DNA from: an uncultured Lachnospiraceae bacterium
GTDB lineage: Bacteria > Bacillota > Clostridia > Lachnospirales > Lachnospiraceae
Assembly: GCA_910586205.1 (NCBI GenBank)
Contig: CAJUGD010000020.1
Coordinates: forward strand, 6,264 to 70,263
DNA length: 64,000 bases
Direction of reading: 5' to 3'
Below, piece by piece: positions 51,425 through 59,298 of this stretch (within the stretch, counting starts at the first letter, position 1; every line of letters begins with the position of its first letter). The notes below the pieces were generated by a model. That model searched no databases. It saw nothing but the letters and a program-made list of their open reading frames with translations, and was not told where the DNA came from. The position numbers were made by a program, and so were the translations under genes.

Positions 51425-51502
51425 GTAAAGATTTTCAAATCCAGATATAATCATGGTTGGCATATCCCGCCAAAAGAGTTATGATTATATCGCCACTTAT
51501 GT
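51419..51502. promoter_or_regulatory. Nested dyads and -10 upstream of the integrase; possible att or operator site
   Basis: ACATAAGT/ACTTATGT (51419-51426, 51495-51502) enclose ATAATCAT/ATGATTAT (51447-51454, 51481-51488), which enclose TTGGC/GCCAA (51457-51461, 51469-51473). A TATAAT (51446-51451) sits within. Large serine integrases often have their promoter overlapping the left attachment site. Confidence 0.5.
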
Positions 51503-51517
51503 AGGAGGTTATATACC

Positions 51518-53047
51518 ATGAGACAAGAAGCCATTTATGCCAGACAGTCCGTAGACAAGAAAGACAGTGTTTCCATTGAAGCCCAGATTGAGCAGTGCAG
51601 GGCCCTTGCCAAAACCCGGGAGCCGCTGGTATTCCAGGACAAGGGATTTTCCGGCAAGAACACGGAGAGGCCGGATCTGAAACGGCTGTTTGAGGCAATC
51701 CGGGCCGGGCGGATCTCCACCGTGTACGTTTATAAGCTGGACCGGATCAGCCGTAACATTGTGGACTTCAACCAGCTTTACCAGACCATGGAGGCATACG
51801 GCACCGAGTTTGTCTCTGTCAATGAGAAGTTTGACACCTCAAGCGTCATGGGAAGGGCCATGATGCAGATTATCGCCGTGTTCGCTCAAATGGAACGGGA
51901 AACCATCCAGCAGAGAGTCAAGGACAACTACTACTACCGGATTACAGACGGCAGGTGGGCCGGAGGTCCGGCGCCTTACGGATATAAAAACGCGAGGACG
52001 GAGAACAACGTTCCCACCCTGAAGCCGGTCCCGGAGGAACTGAACCTTGTAAGGGCTGCTTTCTCCTTGTATGACGGGACCGCCCACCTCTCCCTTGCCT
52101 CCCTCTGTACCTGGCTGTATAACCAGGGCTACCGGACACGCAAGGGAGGAAAGTTTGTATCCTGCACCCTCTCCCGGATCATGCAGAACCCGGTCTATGT
52201 CCAGGCTGACCAGAAATTATATAAATATTTCCAGACAAAAAAGATTAAGTTCCTTAATGAGCAGGAGGAATGGGATGGTTCCACTTCCTGCTGTATCGTG
52301 GCGAAGAAGAAAGGAAATTCCTCCCTGAGCAAATATGAGGACATGAAAGAACAGTCGGTTTACCTCACCAACATTCCCGGCATTGTCCCAAGCCACTTAT
52401 ACATATCCGTCCAGAGCCGCCTAAAAAAGAACGAGCAGTTCAAACGCGCCAATTCTCCCTCCGCCCTGGAAGAATTAGCCGGAAAACTGAAATGCGCCAG
52501 TTGCGGCCATACAATCAAATCCTACAGCCAGAGCACCAACATGAGGCCATACTTAAGCTGCCCGGGAAGGGCCACCCACAAAATATGCGGTGAAAGCTAC
52601 CGGAAAGTGAATTTTGAAACCCTCCAGGAGCAGATAGGCAGGGAGATTCAGGGATACCTGGATTCCATTGAGGGCAGGGAACGGCAGAAGCAGGAAGAAA
52701 ACCGGAAGCTGGAAACCCGGAAGGAGGAATTAAAAAAAGAACTGGACAACCTGATCGCCCTGGCGGCAAAAGGAGGGCTTACCGCCGAGGTACTCCAGGC
52801 AGCCATTGAGGAAAGGCAGACAGAAATCAACGGGATTGAGTTAAAGGTACAGATGAACACGTCTGCGGTGGACTTCCTCAAAGTGAACCTGGAAAACAAT
52901 TCCGAACTGAATTTTTACCACGGGCCGCAGGAGCATATTGAGTATGGGCTGCTCCTTATGGAACAGAAAAAGGAACTTGTAAAACTTCTGATTGAGAAAA
53001 TCACCCTCCATTCAGACGGAGCCTATGAAATTGAATGGAGCCTTTAA
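51518..53047 (+). CDS. Large serine recombinase (integrase)
   Basis: 509 residues. Resolvase domain at 1-145 with the catalytic Ser11 in IYARQSVDKKDS, YVYKLDRISRNIVDF and MMQIIAVFAQMERETIQQR. The recombinase domain follows (PYGYKN, LYNQGYRTRKGGKF, NPVYVQ). Next is a zinc ribbon at about 327-355 (LKCASCGHTIKSY, LSCPGRATHKICGE), and a long coiled coil at about 375-450. Such enzymes integrate and excise mobile elements without ends of fixed sequence. AGGAGG precedes the ATG. It lies at the left end of the mobilizable element and is followed by a strong terminator. Confidence 0.95.
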   Translation: MRQEAIYARQSVDKKDSVSIEAQIEQCRALAKTREPLVFQDKGFSGKNTERPDLKRLFEAIRAGRISTVYVYKLDRISRNIVDFNQLYQTMEAYGTEFVSVNEKFDTSSVMGRAMMQIIAVFAQMERETIQQRVKDNYYYRITDGRWAGGPAPYGYKNARTENNVPTLKPVPEELNLVRAAFSLYDGTAHLSLASLCTWLYNQGYRTRKGGKFVSCTLSRIMQNPVYVQADQKLYKYFQTKKIKFLNEQEEWDGSTSCCIVAKKKGNSSLSKYEDMKEQSVYLTNIPGIVPSHLYISVQSRLKKNEQFKRANSPSALEELAGKLKCASCGHTIKSYSQSTNMRPYLSCPGRATHKICGESYRKVNFETLQEQIGREIQGYLDSIEGRERQKQEENRKLETRKEELKKELDNLIALAAKGGLTAEVLQAAIEERQTEINGIELKVQMNTSAVDFLKVNLENNSELNFYHGPQEHIEYGLLLMEQKKELVKLLIEKITLHSDGAYEIEWSL

Positions 53048-53066
53048 AATCCTGATAAAACATGAC

Positions 53067-53093
53067 AAAAGCCGGGAGCGCATCCCGGCTTTT
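53067..53093. terminator. Bidirectional terminator after the integrase
   Basis: AAAAGCCGGGA-GCGCA-TCCCGGCTTTT, perfect 11-bp stem between convergent genes. Confidence 0.9.
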
Positions 53094-53116
53094 CATATCT
53101 CCTGATTTATGTATCT

Positions 53117-53431
53117 TTATCCCTCAAAGGCCGCCAGAGCCTTAATCGCATTTATAAAGGAATATCCCTCATAACGCACCAGATAGCCAATCCCGTCATC
53201 TGTTTCGTCCGTGGAGTGGCGGGTGTATTTATAAATGGATCTTCCGTCCCGTTCCTCCTTCCGGTAAAAGGTAAGGCTGTCATGCTCCACGCTCCGCCAG
53301 CAGACAAAGCCGGGCTTGTCCGGGTGGTCAGAAAACCTCACGCTCCTTGGATGCCTTGCCTTTAAGTAGCTGACTAAATCGGCCTCTTTCGCTTTTCTCT
53401 TTAAATCTTCTCCTATCCTCTCATAACCCAT
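53117..53431 (-). CDS. Small mobile-element protein resembling the N-terminal zinc-finger-like part of DUF3991/Toprim proteins
   Basis: 104 residues: DLKRKAKEADLVSYLKARHP, then HDSLTFYRKE and DGIGYLVRYEGYSFINAIKA. The order (helix 'AxxxDLxxYL', 'HDSL', 'GIGYLV...GYSFxxAI') resembles the N-terminal domain seen before Toprim in element-borne primase-like proteins, but no Toprim follows. Its role is unknown. Convergent with the integrase. Confidence 0.45.
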   Translation of the reverse strand: MGYERIGEDLKRKAKEADLVSYLKARHPRSVRFSDHPDKPGFVCWRSVEHDSLTFYRKEERDGRSIYKYTRHSTDETDDGIGYLVRYEGYSFINAIKALAAFEG

Positions 53432-53470
53432 ATGGTTCCTGTCCCTTTCTTACGTTTTATAGTCTGTAAA

Positions 53471-53606
53471 CAGTATGTAAGTTTTGGGCTTTTTGGCGAA
53501 TGAGAAATTATAAAGAAAATATAAACTTTTTCAATCGACAGTTTATAAAAAATTTATAGATTAAGGAGAAAATTTCCGTCCGAACCGGATCAGGTCTTAC
53601 ATACTG
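53471..53606. promoter_or_regulatory. Nested dyad region
   Basis: CAGTATGTAAG (53471-53481) and CTTACATACTG (53596-53606) are perfect 11-bp inverted repeats around an A+T-rich centre. The centre itself contains TATAAACT/AGTTTATA (53520-53547). AAGGAG at ~53,562 is not followed by a good ORF. Candidate operator, origin or RNA end. Confidence 0.45.
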
Positions 53607-54200
53607 ACTGTAGAGGAAAAACCTTTCCTGGAAGGTGTGCCGCATTTTGGAGAGTTTTGGCGGCAGCAGACAACTGAATACCTGTGGCCGGTCGCTGACG
53701 GACGGAGCCATGAAAAGGGAGGCAGTCAGGCGTGCCCATGCCGCCACATGGGAGTGTTGTATGACAGAGGGCAGCCCGGTCATACGGCTATCTGGGTAAC
53801 GTGACAGTATAAACAGTAATTCGTGGGTGAGCACCATTAAAGAAAGCAGCTCCCGGCCAGTCGGCCAGTGCAGGTCAGGAGACCCGGCATAGAAGGTCCC
53901 TGCACGATACCGGCCCGTGTCATGTGGCAAAGGTTTTACAGCCATTGTCTAGGTACATCTATGCCCTTGTACCGACATACAGAAATGTAGCCGCGGGTCA
54001 AAAACCGGAGACGGGACCCGCGGGATTAAAAGTAAAAGGTAAGGTCCGGTTCTGGGCCGCGTATCGGCTGCGTGCGTGGCGGGACATGATTGTGGGAGCA
54101 GTAATGCTCATGCGGCAGGACAGAACAACGCCGCTTGTAACAGCCGCTTTTATGGACTTATGCTTCTGCTGGCTAAGGACATTTGCACCCAAAGCACAGC
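53607..54200. other. Gene-poor, hairpin-rich block; candidate structured non-coding RNA
   Basis: The ~600 bases are G+C-richer than the flanks and no ORF has both a ribosome site and a protein-like composition. Several stable stems are seen: CCGCGGGTC/GACCCGCGG (53,991-54,023), GGTACA/TGTACC (53,952-53,973), GGCC/GGCC around 53,855-53,866, and AGGAAA/TTTCCT (53,613-53,629). The antisense frames 53,508-53,945 (-) and 53,924-54,217 (+) look like chance ORFs. Function unknown. Confidence 0.4.
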
Positions 54201-54210
54201 ACATCTTTAT

Positions 54211-54533
54211 CTCATGAAATCCTTATGAACTCTTTTATTCTGATTACTTCTGAATCACCTTATGAATGGATTACCTTATGCGGCGGAATCCCTTATGATT
54301 GAATGAATCCCTTATGAATGGATTCCCTTGTGAAATCCCAATGATTCTATCCCTTATGGAACAATCCTTGTGAACCGAAATCCCAATGATTAAAAACCTT
54401 GTGATAAATCCCTTATGAATGGAAACCTAATGAATGCTCTCTTATGAAGCACTTCCCTATGAAACGAAAACCCAATGGATAAAAACCTTATAAAAAGCCC
54501 TATGAAATGGAATCCCTAAGAATCCTCATACAG
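54211..54533 (+). repeat. Iteron array, left half: ~20 direct degenerate copies of CCTTATGAA
   Basis: Copies start at 54221, 54258, 54274, 54291, 54310, 54326, 54338, 54352, 54366, 54383, 54397, 54411, 54426, 54440, 54456, 54472, 54486, 54499, 54515 and 54524, mostly 13-17 bp apart. Seven have exact CCTTATG; the others are CCTTGTG, CCAATG, CCTATG, CCTAATG or the like. Most are followed by A/G-rich bases (GAATGGA). Non-coding: stops occur in all frames. Confidence 0.85.
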
Positions 54534-54674
54534 AAAACCGTTACACCGTTTCGCCTGGTTTTGTCATAAAGATCACTTCGTGATTCCCAGTGAATCAAGG
54601 TAAATGAAAATCACACCTACAGCTTTCCATGAATCAGAAATGCAGCACACAATCCCGTTTTTTCCTTACTATGA
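54534..54674. other. Core between the two iteron half-arrays
   Basis: 141 bases without iterons. AAAACC/GGTTTT (54,535-54,560) and ATCAC-TTC-GTGAT (54,571-54,583) are the only clear hairpins. No gene. Confidence 0.5.
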
Positions 54675-55091
54675 TTCAAAAGGCTCCGCGGCACCAGGAA
54701 ATCAAAAGGCTCTTAAACGTTCCATAAAGCCATAGGGAATCCTTACCATAAGGACATGAGGAAAACTGTTTCATAGGGATCACATTGGATAGCCGTTTCA
54801 CAAGGTACATAAGGAAAGTATCCCATAAGGTAACAGAGGGCAGCCGTTCCATAAGGTACATAAGGAGAATCATTCATAAGGCAACAGAGGGCAGCCGTTC
54901 CATAAGGTACACAAGGAGAATCATTCATAAGGCAACAGAGGGTTACACTCCATAAGGTACATAAGGAAAACCACTCATAAGGAACCCAAAAGGATACCAT
55001 TCACAAGGTATCTGTTTCATAAGGAAGATCCCAAAGGCAATCCATAAGGTTACGTTCCATAAGGTCATAGATTCCAGGTAATGTATAAGGG
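54675..55091 (-). repeat. Iteron array, right half: ~28 inverted copies (CATAAGG type)
   Basis: Exact CATAAGG occurs 14 times (54747, 54808, 54824, 54850, 54859, 54875, 54901, 54926, 54951, 54960, 54976, 55018, 55043, 55058), with variants CACAAGG, CATAGGG, CAAAAGG and AGAGGG between them. The orientation is opposite to the left half, so the whole 880-bp region is a large inverted array. The minus-strand ORFs through it (Cys/Tyr/Pro-rich) are products of the repeat, not genes. Confidence 0.85.
54832..54982. repeat. 51-bp tandem repeat, three units, inside the right half-array
   Basis: Units begin with AACAGAGGG at 54832, 54883 and 54934, exactly 51 bases apart. The first two are almost identical and the third has changed after GGG. 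Each carries three iterons, showing the array grew by local duplication. Confidence 0.85.
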
Positions 55092-55175
55092 TAGGAACTC
55101 CTTTTTAACCCTTTTTCTCCCACCCTTCTGACATACTATAGGTAAGGAATCAAACTTACAAAGGAGGCATCCCTT

Positions 55176-55325
55176 ATGCGTAAATTCTTATGTTTTTATA
55201 TCCTCACAGAAAGAGAAATGGATCAGATCCAGTGTGAACTGGACGAATACCAGAAGTACAAATTTCTGGCAGAGATTCCAGAGGAGGAGCCGTACCATGA
55301 AGAAAATCCTGCCACTGATTTATAA
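55176..55325 (+). CDS. Small 49-residue ORF at the head of the transfer operon
   Basis: ATG at 55176, eight bases behind AAAGGAGG. The protein starts MRKFLCFYILTEREMDQIQC, continues ELDEYQKYKFLAEIPEEEPY and ends TDL. It overlaps the start of the coupling-protein gene by 29 bases, in another frame. The start codon itself is part of a CCCTTATG iteron. A TACTAT -10-like hexamer is at 55,134. Charged and helical; it could be a small regulator or relaxosome helper, but no family was recognised. Confidence 0.55.
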   Translation: MRKFLCFYILTEREMDQIQCELDEYQKYKFLAEIPEEEPYHEENPATDL

Positions 55326-56898
55326 CTTCCTTGGATTCACCGGCCTTTGGCTGGCTCCAATTCTGTATTTTATCACCAGAAGGACATTTCCAGACGCAGA
55401 AACAAAACATATCCTTGCATTGTGCGCTGCCGTGGCCGCCTGGGCTATATTCAATAACTTTTGGAGCGTGGTTTGTGAGGGAAAACCGTTTTCCGAAATC
55501 GGCATTGGTGACGGCCTCATACCGGAAACCGGGCTAAAAAAGGAATCACCGCTGAAGCGTTCCGCCATGTATCCGAAGGTTCCGGGAGAACTTCTATCCA
55601 GGGAACCGGAGGGAATCATTTTAGGGAAATACAAAAACCGTTATGTCCGGTTTCCTCTTAAGGACATTTACCACGCTTGTATTATTGGAGGCACTGGTTC
55701 CGGGAAAAGTTCAACGGTCCTTTTGGATTCCCTGCTTTGTAACTTTGCCAGCGGGAAAAACGCTTTCAACTGTTTTGTGATTGACATTAAAGGAGAACTC
55801 CACGAGAAGGCAACCTATGCCATCTCGGAACATGTCCTTGTGGTTGACCCTGCGGACCGTTCCTCATTTGGCTGGGACGTTTACTACCGGCTCCACAATA
55901 ATCCAGATGACGATCTTATCATAGAAGCCATTGAGGAAATCGCCCAGGCCCTCATTATCAGCACCAATCCCAGGGATTCCTTTTTTGTGGAGAACGCAAG
56001 GTCCATGTTTACCGGGCTTTTAGTTTATTACTTTCAGCAGGGAGAAACGTTCATTGATTCTGTCAATAAAATCCTGGAATCGGAAATGAAATCCCTGATT
56101 GCCGAAATCGTCAAAGACAGTGAACCCTCTGACCTCTGCTATAAATACCTGGCGAAGTTTGCGGGCAAGGATGCGGAGAGCGTGGAGGACTGTATGGTGG
56201 AAATGACTACTTCCCTTTCTGTTTTCTCTAAAAGCGACATAAAATTCTGTTTCCGTGACAACTTCCAGAAAGCCAGCCCATACTCATTCCGGGAGGATAA
56301 ATCCGTGTTCCTTGCCATACCGGAGCATATGCTGGAATCTTATAAAGCAGTTATGAGGCTGTGCACAGTCCAGACGCTGAAAGAGTTGGAGCGCCGGTCA
56401 GAGAAAGAGGAAAAACCCTTGCTTTTGATTCTGGATGAGTTCGCCCGGATTGGACGTGTGGAGGGAATCTTTAACGCCCTTGCCACTCTAAAAAGCAAAA
56501 AGGTCATGGTCATGCTGGCCTTCCAGTCCCTGGCACAGATCGAGGTCAATTACTCAAAGGAAGAAGCCAGGGTTCTGACGGACAACTGCCGCTTAAAAAT
56601 CATTTGCGAATCCAGTGACCCGGACAGCAGTAAATCCGTAACCGCCTGGGCAGGGAAGTACCGGGATAAAAAGGAAACCTTAAATGGAGGGAAGAACCGG
56701 CACAAAAGTTATTCTTATGAGGATAAGGACATTGTGGAGACAAACGACCTAATTACCCTCACGAAAAAGAAGGAAGTGATCCTTATCATTTCCGGCATTG
56801 GATATTTGAGGGTGGAAAAGTGCTATTACTTTTTAGACGAAACAATAAAGAAGCTGGCTGAAAAGGTCAGCAGCTATAACAGACAATTTGCGAGGTAA
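55297..56898 (+). CDS. TraG/VirD4-family type IV coupling protein
   Basis: About 533 residues from the ATG at 55297 (GAGGAGGAG upstream; the frame is open from 55234). Two N-terminal membrane helices (about 4-26, 38-58). Walker A in CIIGGTGSGKSSTVLLDSLL (131-138), FVIDIKGELHEKATY, then LLLILDEFARIG (Walker B) and VMLAFQSLAQIEVNY. It ends in FLDETIKKLAEKVSS without an all-alpha extension. It hands relaxase-bound DNA to a secretion channel. No channel genes accompany it, so it would dock to a co-resident conjugative system. It lies 3 bases ahead of the DUF5688 gene. Confidence 0.92.
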   Translation: MKKILPLIYNFLGFTGLWLAPILYFITRRTFPDAETKHILALCAAVAAWAIFNNFWSVVCEGKPFSEIGIGDGLIPETGLKKESPLKRSAMYPKVPGELLSREPEGIILGKYKNRYVRFPLKDIYHACIIGGTGSGKSSTVLLDSLLCNFASGKNAFNCFVIDIKGELHEKATYAISEHVLVVDPADRSSFGWDVYYRLHNNPDDDLIIEAIEEIAQALIISTNPRDSFFVENARSMFTGLLVYYFQQGETFIDSVNKILESEMKSLIAEIVKDSEPSDLCYKYLAKFAGKDAESVEDCMVEMTTSLSVFSKSDIKFCFRDNFQKASPYSFREDKSVFLAIPEHMLESYKAVMRLCTVQTLKELERRSEKEEKPLLLILDEFARIGRVEGIFNALATLKSKKVMVMLAFQSLAQIEVNYSKEEARVLTDNCRLKIICESSDPDSSKSVTAWAGKYRDKKETLNGGKNRHKSYSYEDKDIVETNDLITLTKKKEVILIISGIGYLRVEKCYYFLDETIKKLAEKVSSYNRQFAR

Positions 56899-56901
56899 GA
56901 T

Positions 56902-57855
56902 ATGACATACACAGAAGAACAGAACCATTTTTTTGAAGAACTCTATACCGAGTTGGAGAAAGCCATGAAACCGGAGGGAGCCAGCCTGGAGAGGGTGGAC
57001 GTACCCAAAAACAACACGGTCCAGAAAGGGATCTCCATCCGGTTTGAAGGGCAGCCCATAAGCCCTGCCATTTATCCCAGCCGGTTCTTCAGGGATTTCC
57101 AGAACGGCGTTTCCGTAGAGGAAATTGTTTTTTACATCAAGGACGGGCTGGAGTCCCAGCGGATTACGAAAAACCGCATCATGGAACTGAACCGGGACAA
57201 CGCACAGCATGATTTAAGGACGGCGGTAGTCAGCTATGAAGGAAACCGGGAATGGTTGAAGGACGTCCCTCATGAGCGGGTGGCGGACCTTGCCCTTTAC
57301 GCAAAGTGGGACTTTGGCGGCGGGTATTCGGCAAAGGTAACGAATCCGCTGCTTGCCCACCTCCAGATGACAAAGGAAGAACTGCTAAGGACCGCCAAGG
57401 GCAACATGGCTATGCAGGCCCGCCTGCGGACCATGAAGGACGCTCTGATTGCCCGTGCGGTTCAGGAAGGGATGCCGGAGGAACTGACAGAGGAAATGAG
57501 GGACCAGCTCCCGGACATCCCGTTTTATGTCCTGAACGTGAACGGAGGGATTGACGGAGCCGCCCTGGTTGCGGACCCTTCCGTTATGAGGAAGGCCGGG
57601 CGGAATCTGGGAGAAGGCTTTTATATCCTTCCTTCTTCTGTCCATGAGGTGTTGATTGTCCCAAAATCAACCGGAGCAAAGCCGGAGGAATTAAGGGACA
57701 TGGTATACCGGATCAACCGGCAGGAGGTTCCCATTGAGGAACGTCTTTCCGATAACGTTTATGAGTTTGACGGGCATACCTTAACCCTGGCAGGACAGAC
57801 GGAAACCCTGGAAAGGGAACTGCCGGGACTGGCAGCCATGCACCGCAGGAGATAA
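56902..57855 (+). CDS. DUF5688 family protein
   Basis: 317 residues, soluble. The blocks QKGISIRFEGQPISPAIYPS, PHERVADLALYAKWDFGGGY and ANLLG-like AGRNLGEGFYILPSSVHEV, with KPEELRDMVYRINRQEV, match the DUF5688 proteins I know from clostridial integrative elements. No catalytic residues are evident and the function is unknown. It lies in the transfer operon between the coupling protein and the antirestriction-like gene. Confidence 0.75.
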   Translation: MTYTEEQNHFFEELYTELEKAMKPEGASLERVDVPKNNTVQKGISIRFEGQPISPAIYPSRFFRDFQNGVSVEEIVFYIKDGLESQRITKNRIMELNRDNAQHDLRTAVVSYEGNREWLKDVPHERVADLALYAKWDFGGGYSAKVTNPLLAHLQMTKEELLRTAKGNMAMQARLRTMKDALIARAVQEGMPEELTEEMRDQLPDIPFYVLNVNGGIDGAALVADPSVMRKAGRNLGEGFYILPSSVHEVLIVPKSTGAKPEELRDMVYRINRQEVPIEERLSDNVYEFDGHTLTLAGQTETLERELPGLAAMHRRR

Positions 57856-57876
57856 CCAGGGAAAGGAGCAGAGACT

Positions 57877-58059
57877 ATGAATTTACAGAGAAAATTAGAT
57901 TTTATAGAAGCATACAGAAACTACATACAACTGTTGGACAGAACGGAGGCAGGGATAGAGATTTCCGTCTGTCCTTCCTTTAAACCAGGCATAAGGCCGG
58001 AGGGATTCCATGACACAAAAGAGGTACACAGCCGCACAGAAGAAAAACCCGGAAGATAA
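57877..58059 (+). CDS. Small ORF of unknown function
   Basis: 60 residues (MNLQRKLDFIEAYRNYIQLL..., ending RTEEKPGR) with AAAGGAG 9 bases upstream. The last 50 bases overlap the following ArdC-like gene in another frame. The good ribosome site argues for translation, perhaps to couple the next gene. Not recognised. Confidence 0.45.
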   Translation: MNLQRKLDFIEAYRNYIQLLDRTEAGIEISVCPSFKPGIRPEGFHDTKEVHSRTEEKPGR

Positions 58060-59035
58060 ATTAAAAGAACTGACGGACAAGCTGGAGGCCGGGATCAAGG
58101 AAGTCTTTTCCTCTCAAAAGTACAAAGACTATTTAAAAGTCATGTCCCGGTTTCATGGCTACAGCTATAACAATACCATGTTGATTTTGTTACAGAAGCC
58201 GGATGCCCGTCTCCTGGCAGGATACAAAACCTGGCAGGGCATGGAACGGAACGTAAAGAAGGGAGAACACGGCATTTCCATTCTTGCGCCCAGCAAAAAG
58301 AGATTCACAAAATATATGGATAAGATTGACAAGGATACCAGGAAGCCGGTGCTGGACCAGGACGGGAACCCGGTGAAGGTGCCAAGAGAGATTGAGTACC
58401 TTACCTTCTATCCCACCACGATTTTTGACGTTTCCCAGACGGAGGGAAAGCCTCTCCCGGTTATGGCAGAGGAACTGAATGGACAAGTGACGGATTATGG
58501 AATCATTATGGATTCCTTAAAAGAAACAGCGCCGGCTCCCATCCGGTTTGAATCCTGGGAGGAATCGAAAAAGGGATATTTCAGCCCTCTTTTAAACGAG
58601 ATTGTGATTAAGTCCGGCATGAGTGAATTGCAGACGGTGAAAACCGGAATCCATGAAACGGCACACAGTATTTTGCATAGCGGGACAAACAATTTAAAGG
58701 ATTCCGCAACCATGGAGACGGAGGCCGAAAGCATCGCTTTTATTGTCTGCTGTCACCTGGGACTGGATACATCAAGTTACAGTTTTCCTTATCTGGCGAC
58801 ATGGAGCAGCAGTAAGGAACTGCCGGAACTGAAAAGCTCCCTCTCCACGATTCAAAAGACAGCCCATGGCCTGATTGAAAACTTAGACCAGGCGATTCTA
58901 AAACGCATCCGGGAACATTCCATAGAAGGACCGGAGATTTCCAGGGATACCGGCAATCCTGATATTTCTTTAGAAATAGCTGACCGGGAACCGGAGATAC
59001 CAGCTTTACCTGATACACACAGACGCAGGAGGTAA
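58010..59035 (+). CDS. ArdC-like antirestriction protein with an HExxH metallopeptidase domain
   Basis: 341 residues. N-terminal ArdC-type ssDNA-binding domain: DYLKVMSRFHGYSYNNTMLI, GYKTWQGMERNVKKGEHGIS, REIEYLTFYPTTIFDVSQTE. Next is an M78-like domain with HETAHS at 215-220 in TVKTGIHETAHSILH and the downstream TEAESIAFIVCCHLG Glu. The family protects incoming plasmid DNA from restriction in the few tested cases. It stands next to the oriT on the side predicted to enter the recipient first, which suits that job. A variable C-terminal tail ends in RRRR. Confidence 0.85.
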   Translation: MTQKRYTAAQKKNPEDKLKELTDKLEAGIKEVFSSQKYKDYLKVMSRFHGYSYNNTMLILLQKPDARLLAGYKTWQGMERNVKKGEHGISILAPSKKRFTKYMDKIDKDTRKPVLDQDGNPVKVPREIEYLTFYPTTIFDVSQTEGKPLPVMAEELNGQVTDYGIIMDSLKETAPAPIRFESWEESKKGYFSPLLNEIVIKSGMSELQTVKTGIHETAHSILHSGTNNLKDSATMETEAESIAFIVCCHLGLDTSSYSFPYLATWSSSKELPELKSSLSTIQKTAHGLIENLDQAILKRIREHSIEGPEISRDTGNPDISLEIADREPEIPALPDTHRRRR

Positions 59036-59037
59036 GC

Positions 59038-59277
59038 ATGACCGAATTAGAAAAATTGCAGTTAAAGCATAGGGAAGAAGCAGCCCGGAAACGGGCAAAA
59101 TTAAAGGAACGCAAAGCCAGGGCGCACCGGCTCATTGAGAGAGGCGCTATCCTGGAAAGTGCAATCAATGAGGTCAAACCGGCTGACCGTTTCACAAATC
59201 AGGAAATCGAAAAGATTGTCTATTTCGCTGTCCTATCACCTGCAACCATCACTTTTATATCGGAGTTGGGACAGTAA
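59038..59277 (+). CDS. DUF3847 family small protein, relaxase neighbour
   Basis: 79 residues. A highly charged helical first half (LEKLQLKHREEAARKRAKLK, RKARAHRLIERGAILES) and a more hydrophobic end (YFAVLSPATITFISELGQ). DUF3847 proteins are regularly encoded just before MobA/MobL relaxases and probably act as relaxosome accessory proteins, in the role of MobC. Two bases separate it from the ArdC-like gene; the oriT follows within 25 bases. Confidence 0.75.
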   Translation: MTELEKLQLKHREEAARKRAKLKERKARAHRLIERGAILESAINEVKPADRFTNQEIEKIVYFAVLSPATITFISELGQ

Positions 59278-59298
59278 ATCCCTTTTCTATTTTACTGG

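Noticed and set aside
53508..53945. Minus-strand ORF of 145 codons
   Set aside because: No ribosome site, composition unlike a protein, and it runs through dyads and hairpins; better read as non-coding. The overlapping plus-strand ORF 53,924-54,217 was rejected for the same reasons.
54832..54982. Possible CRISPR array
   Set aside because: The 51-bp units are contiguous tandem copies without unique spacers, and no cas gene is present.
54676..55000. Two overlapping minus-strand ORFs with repeated VPYGTAAL / CLMNDSP-like segments
   Set aside because: They are the translation of the inverted iterons and the 51-bp repeat, have no ribosome sites and an improbable Cys/Tyr/Met composition.
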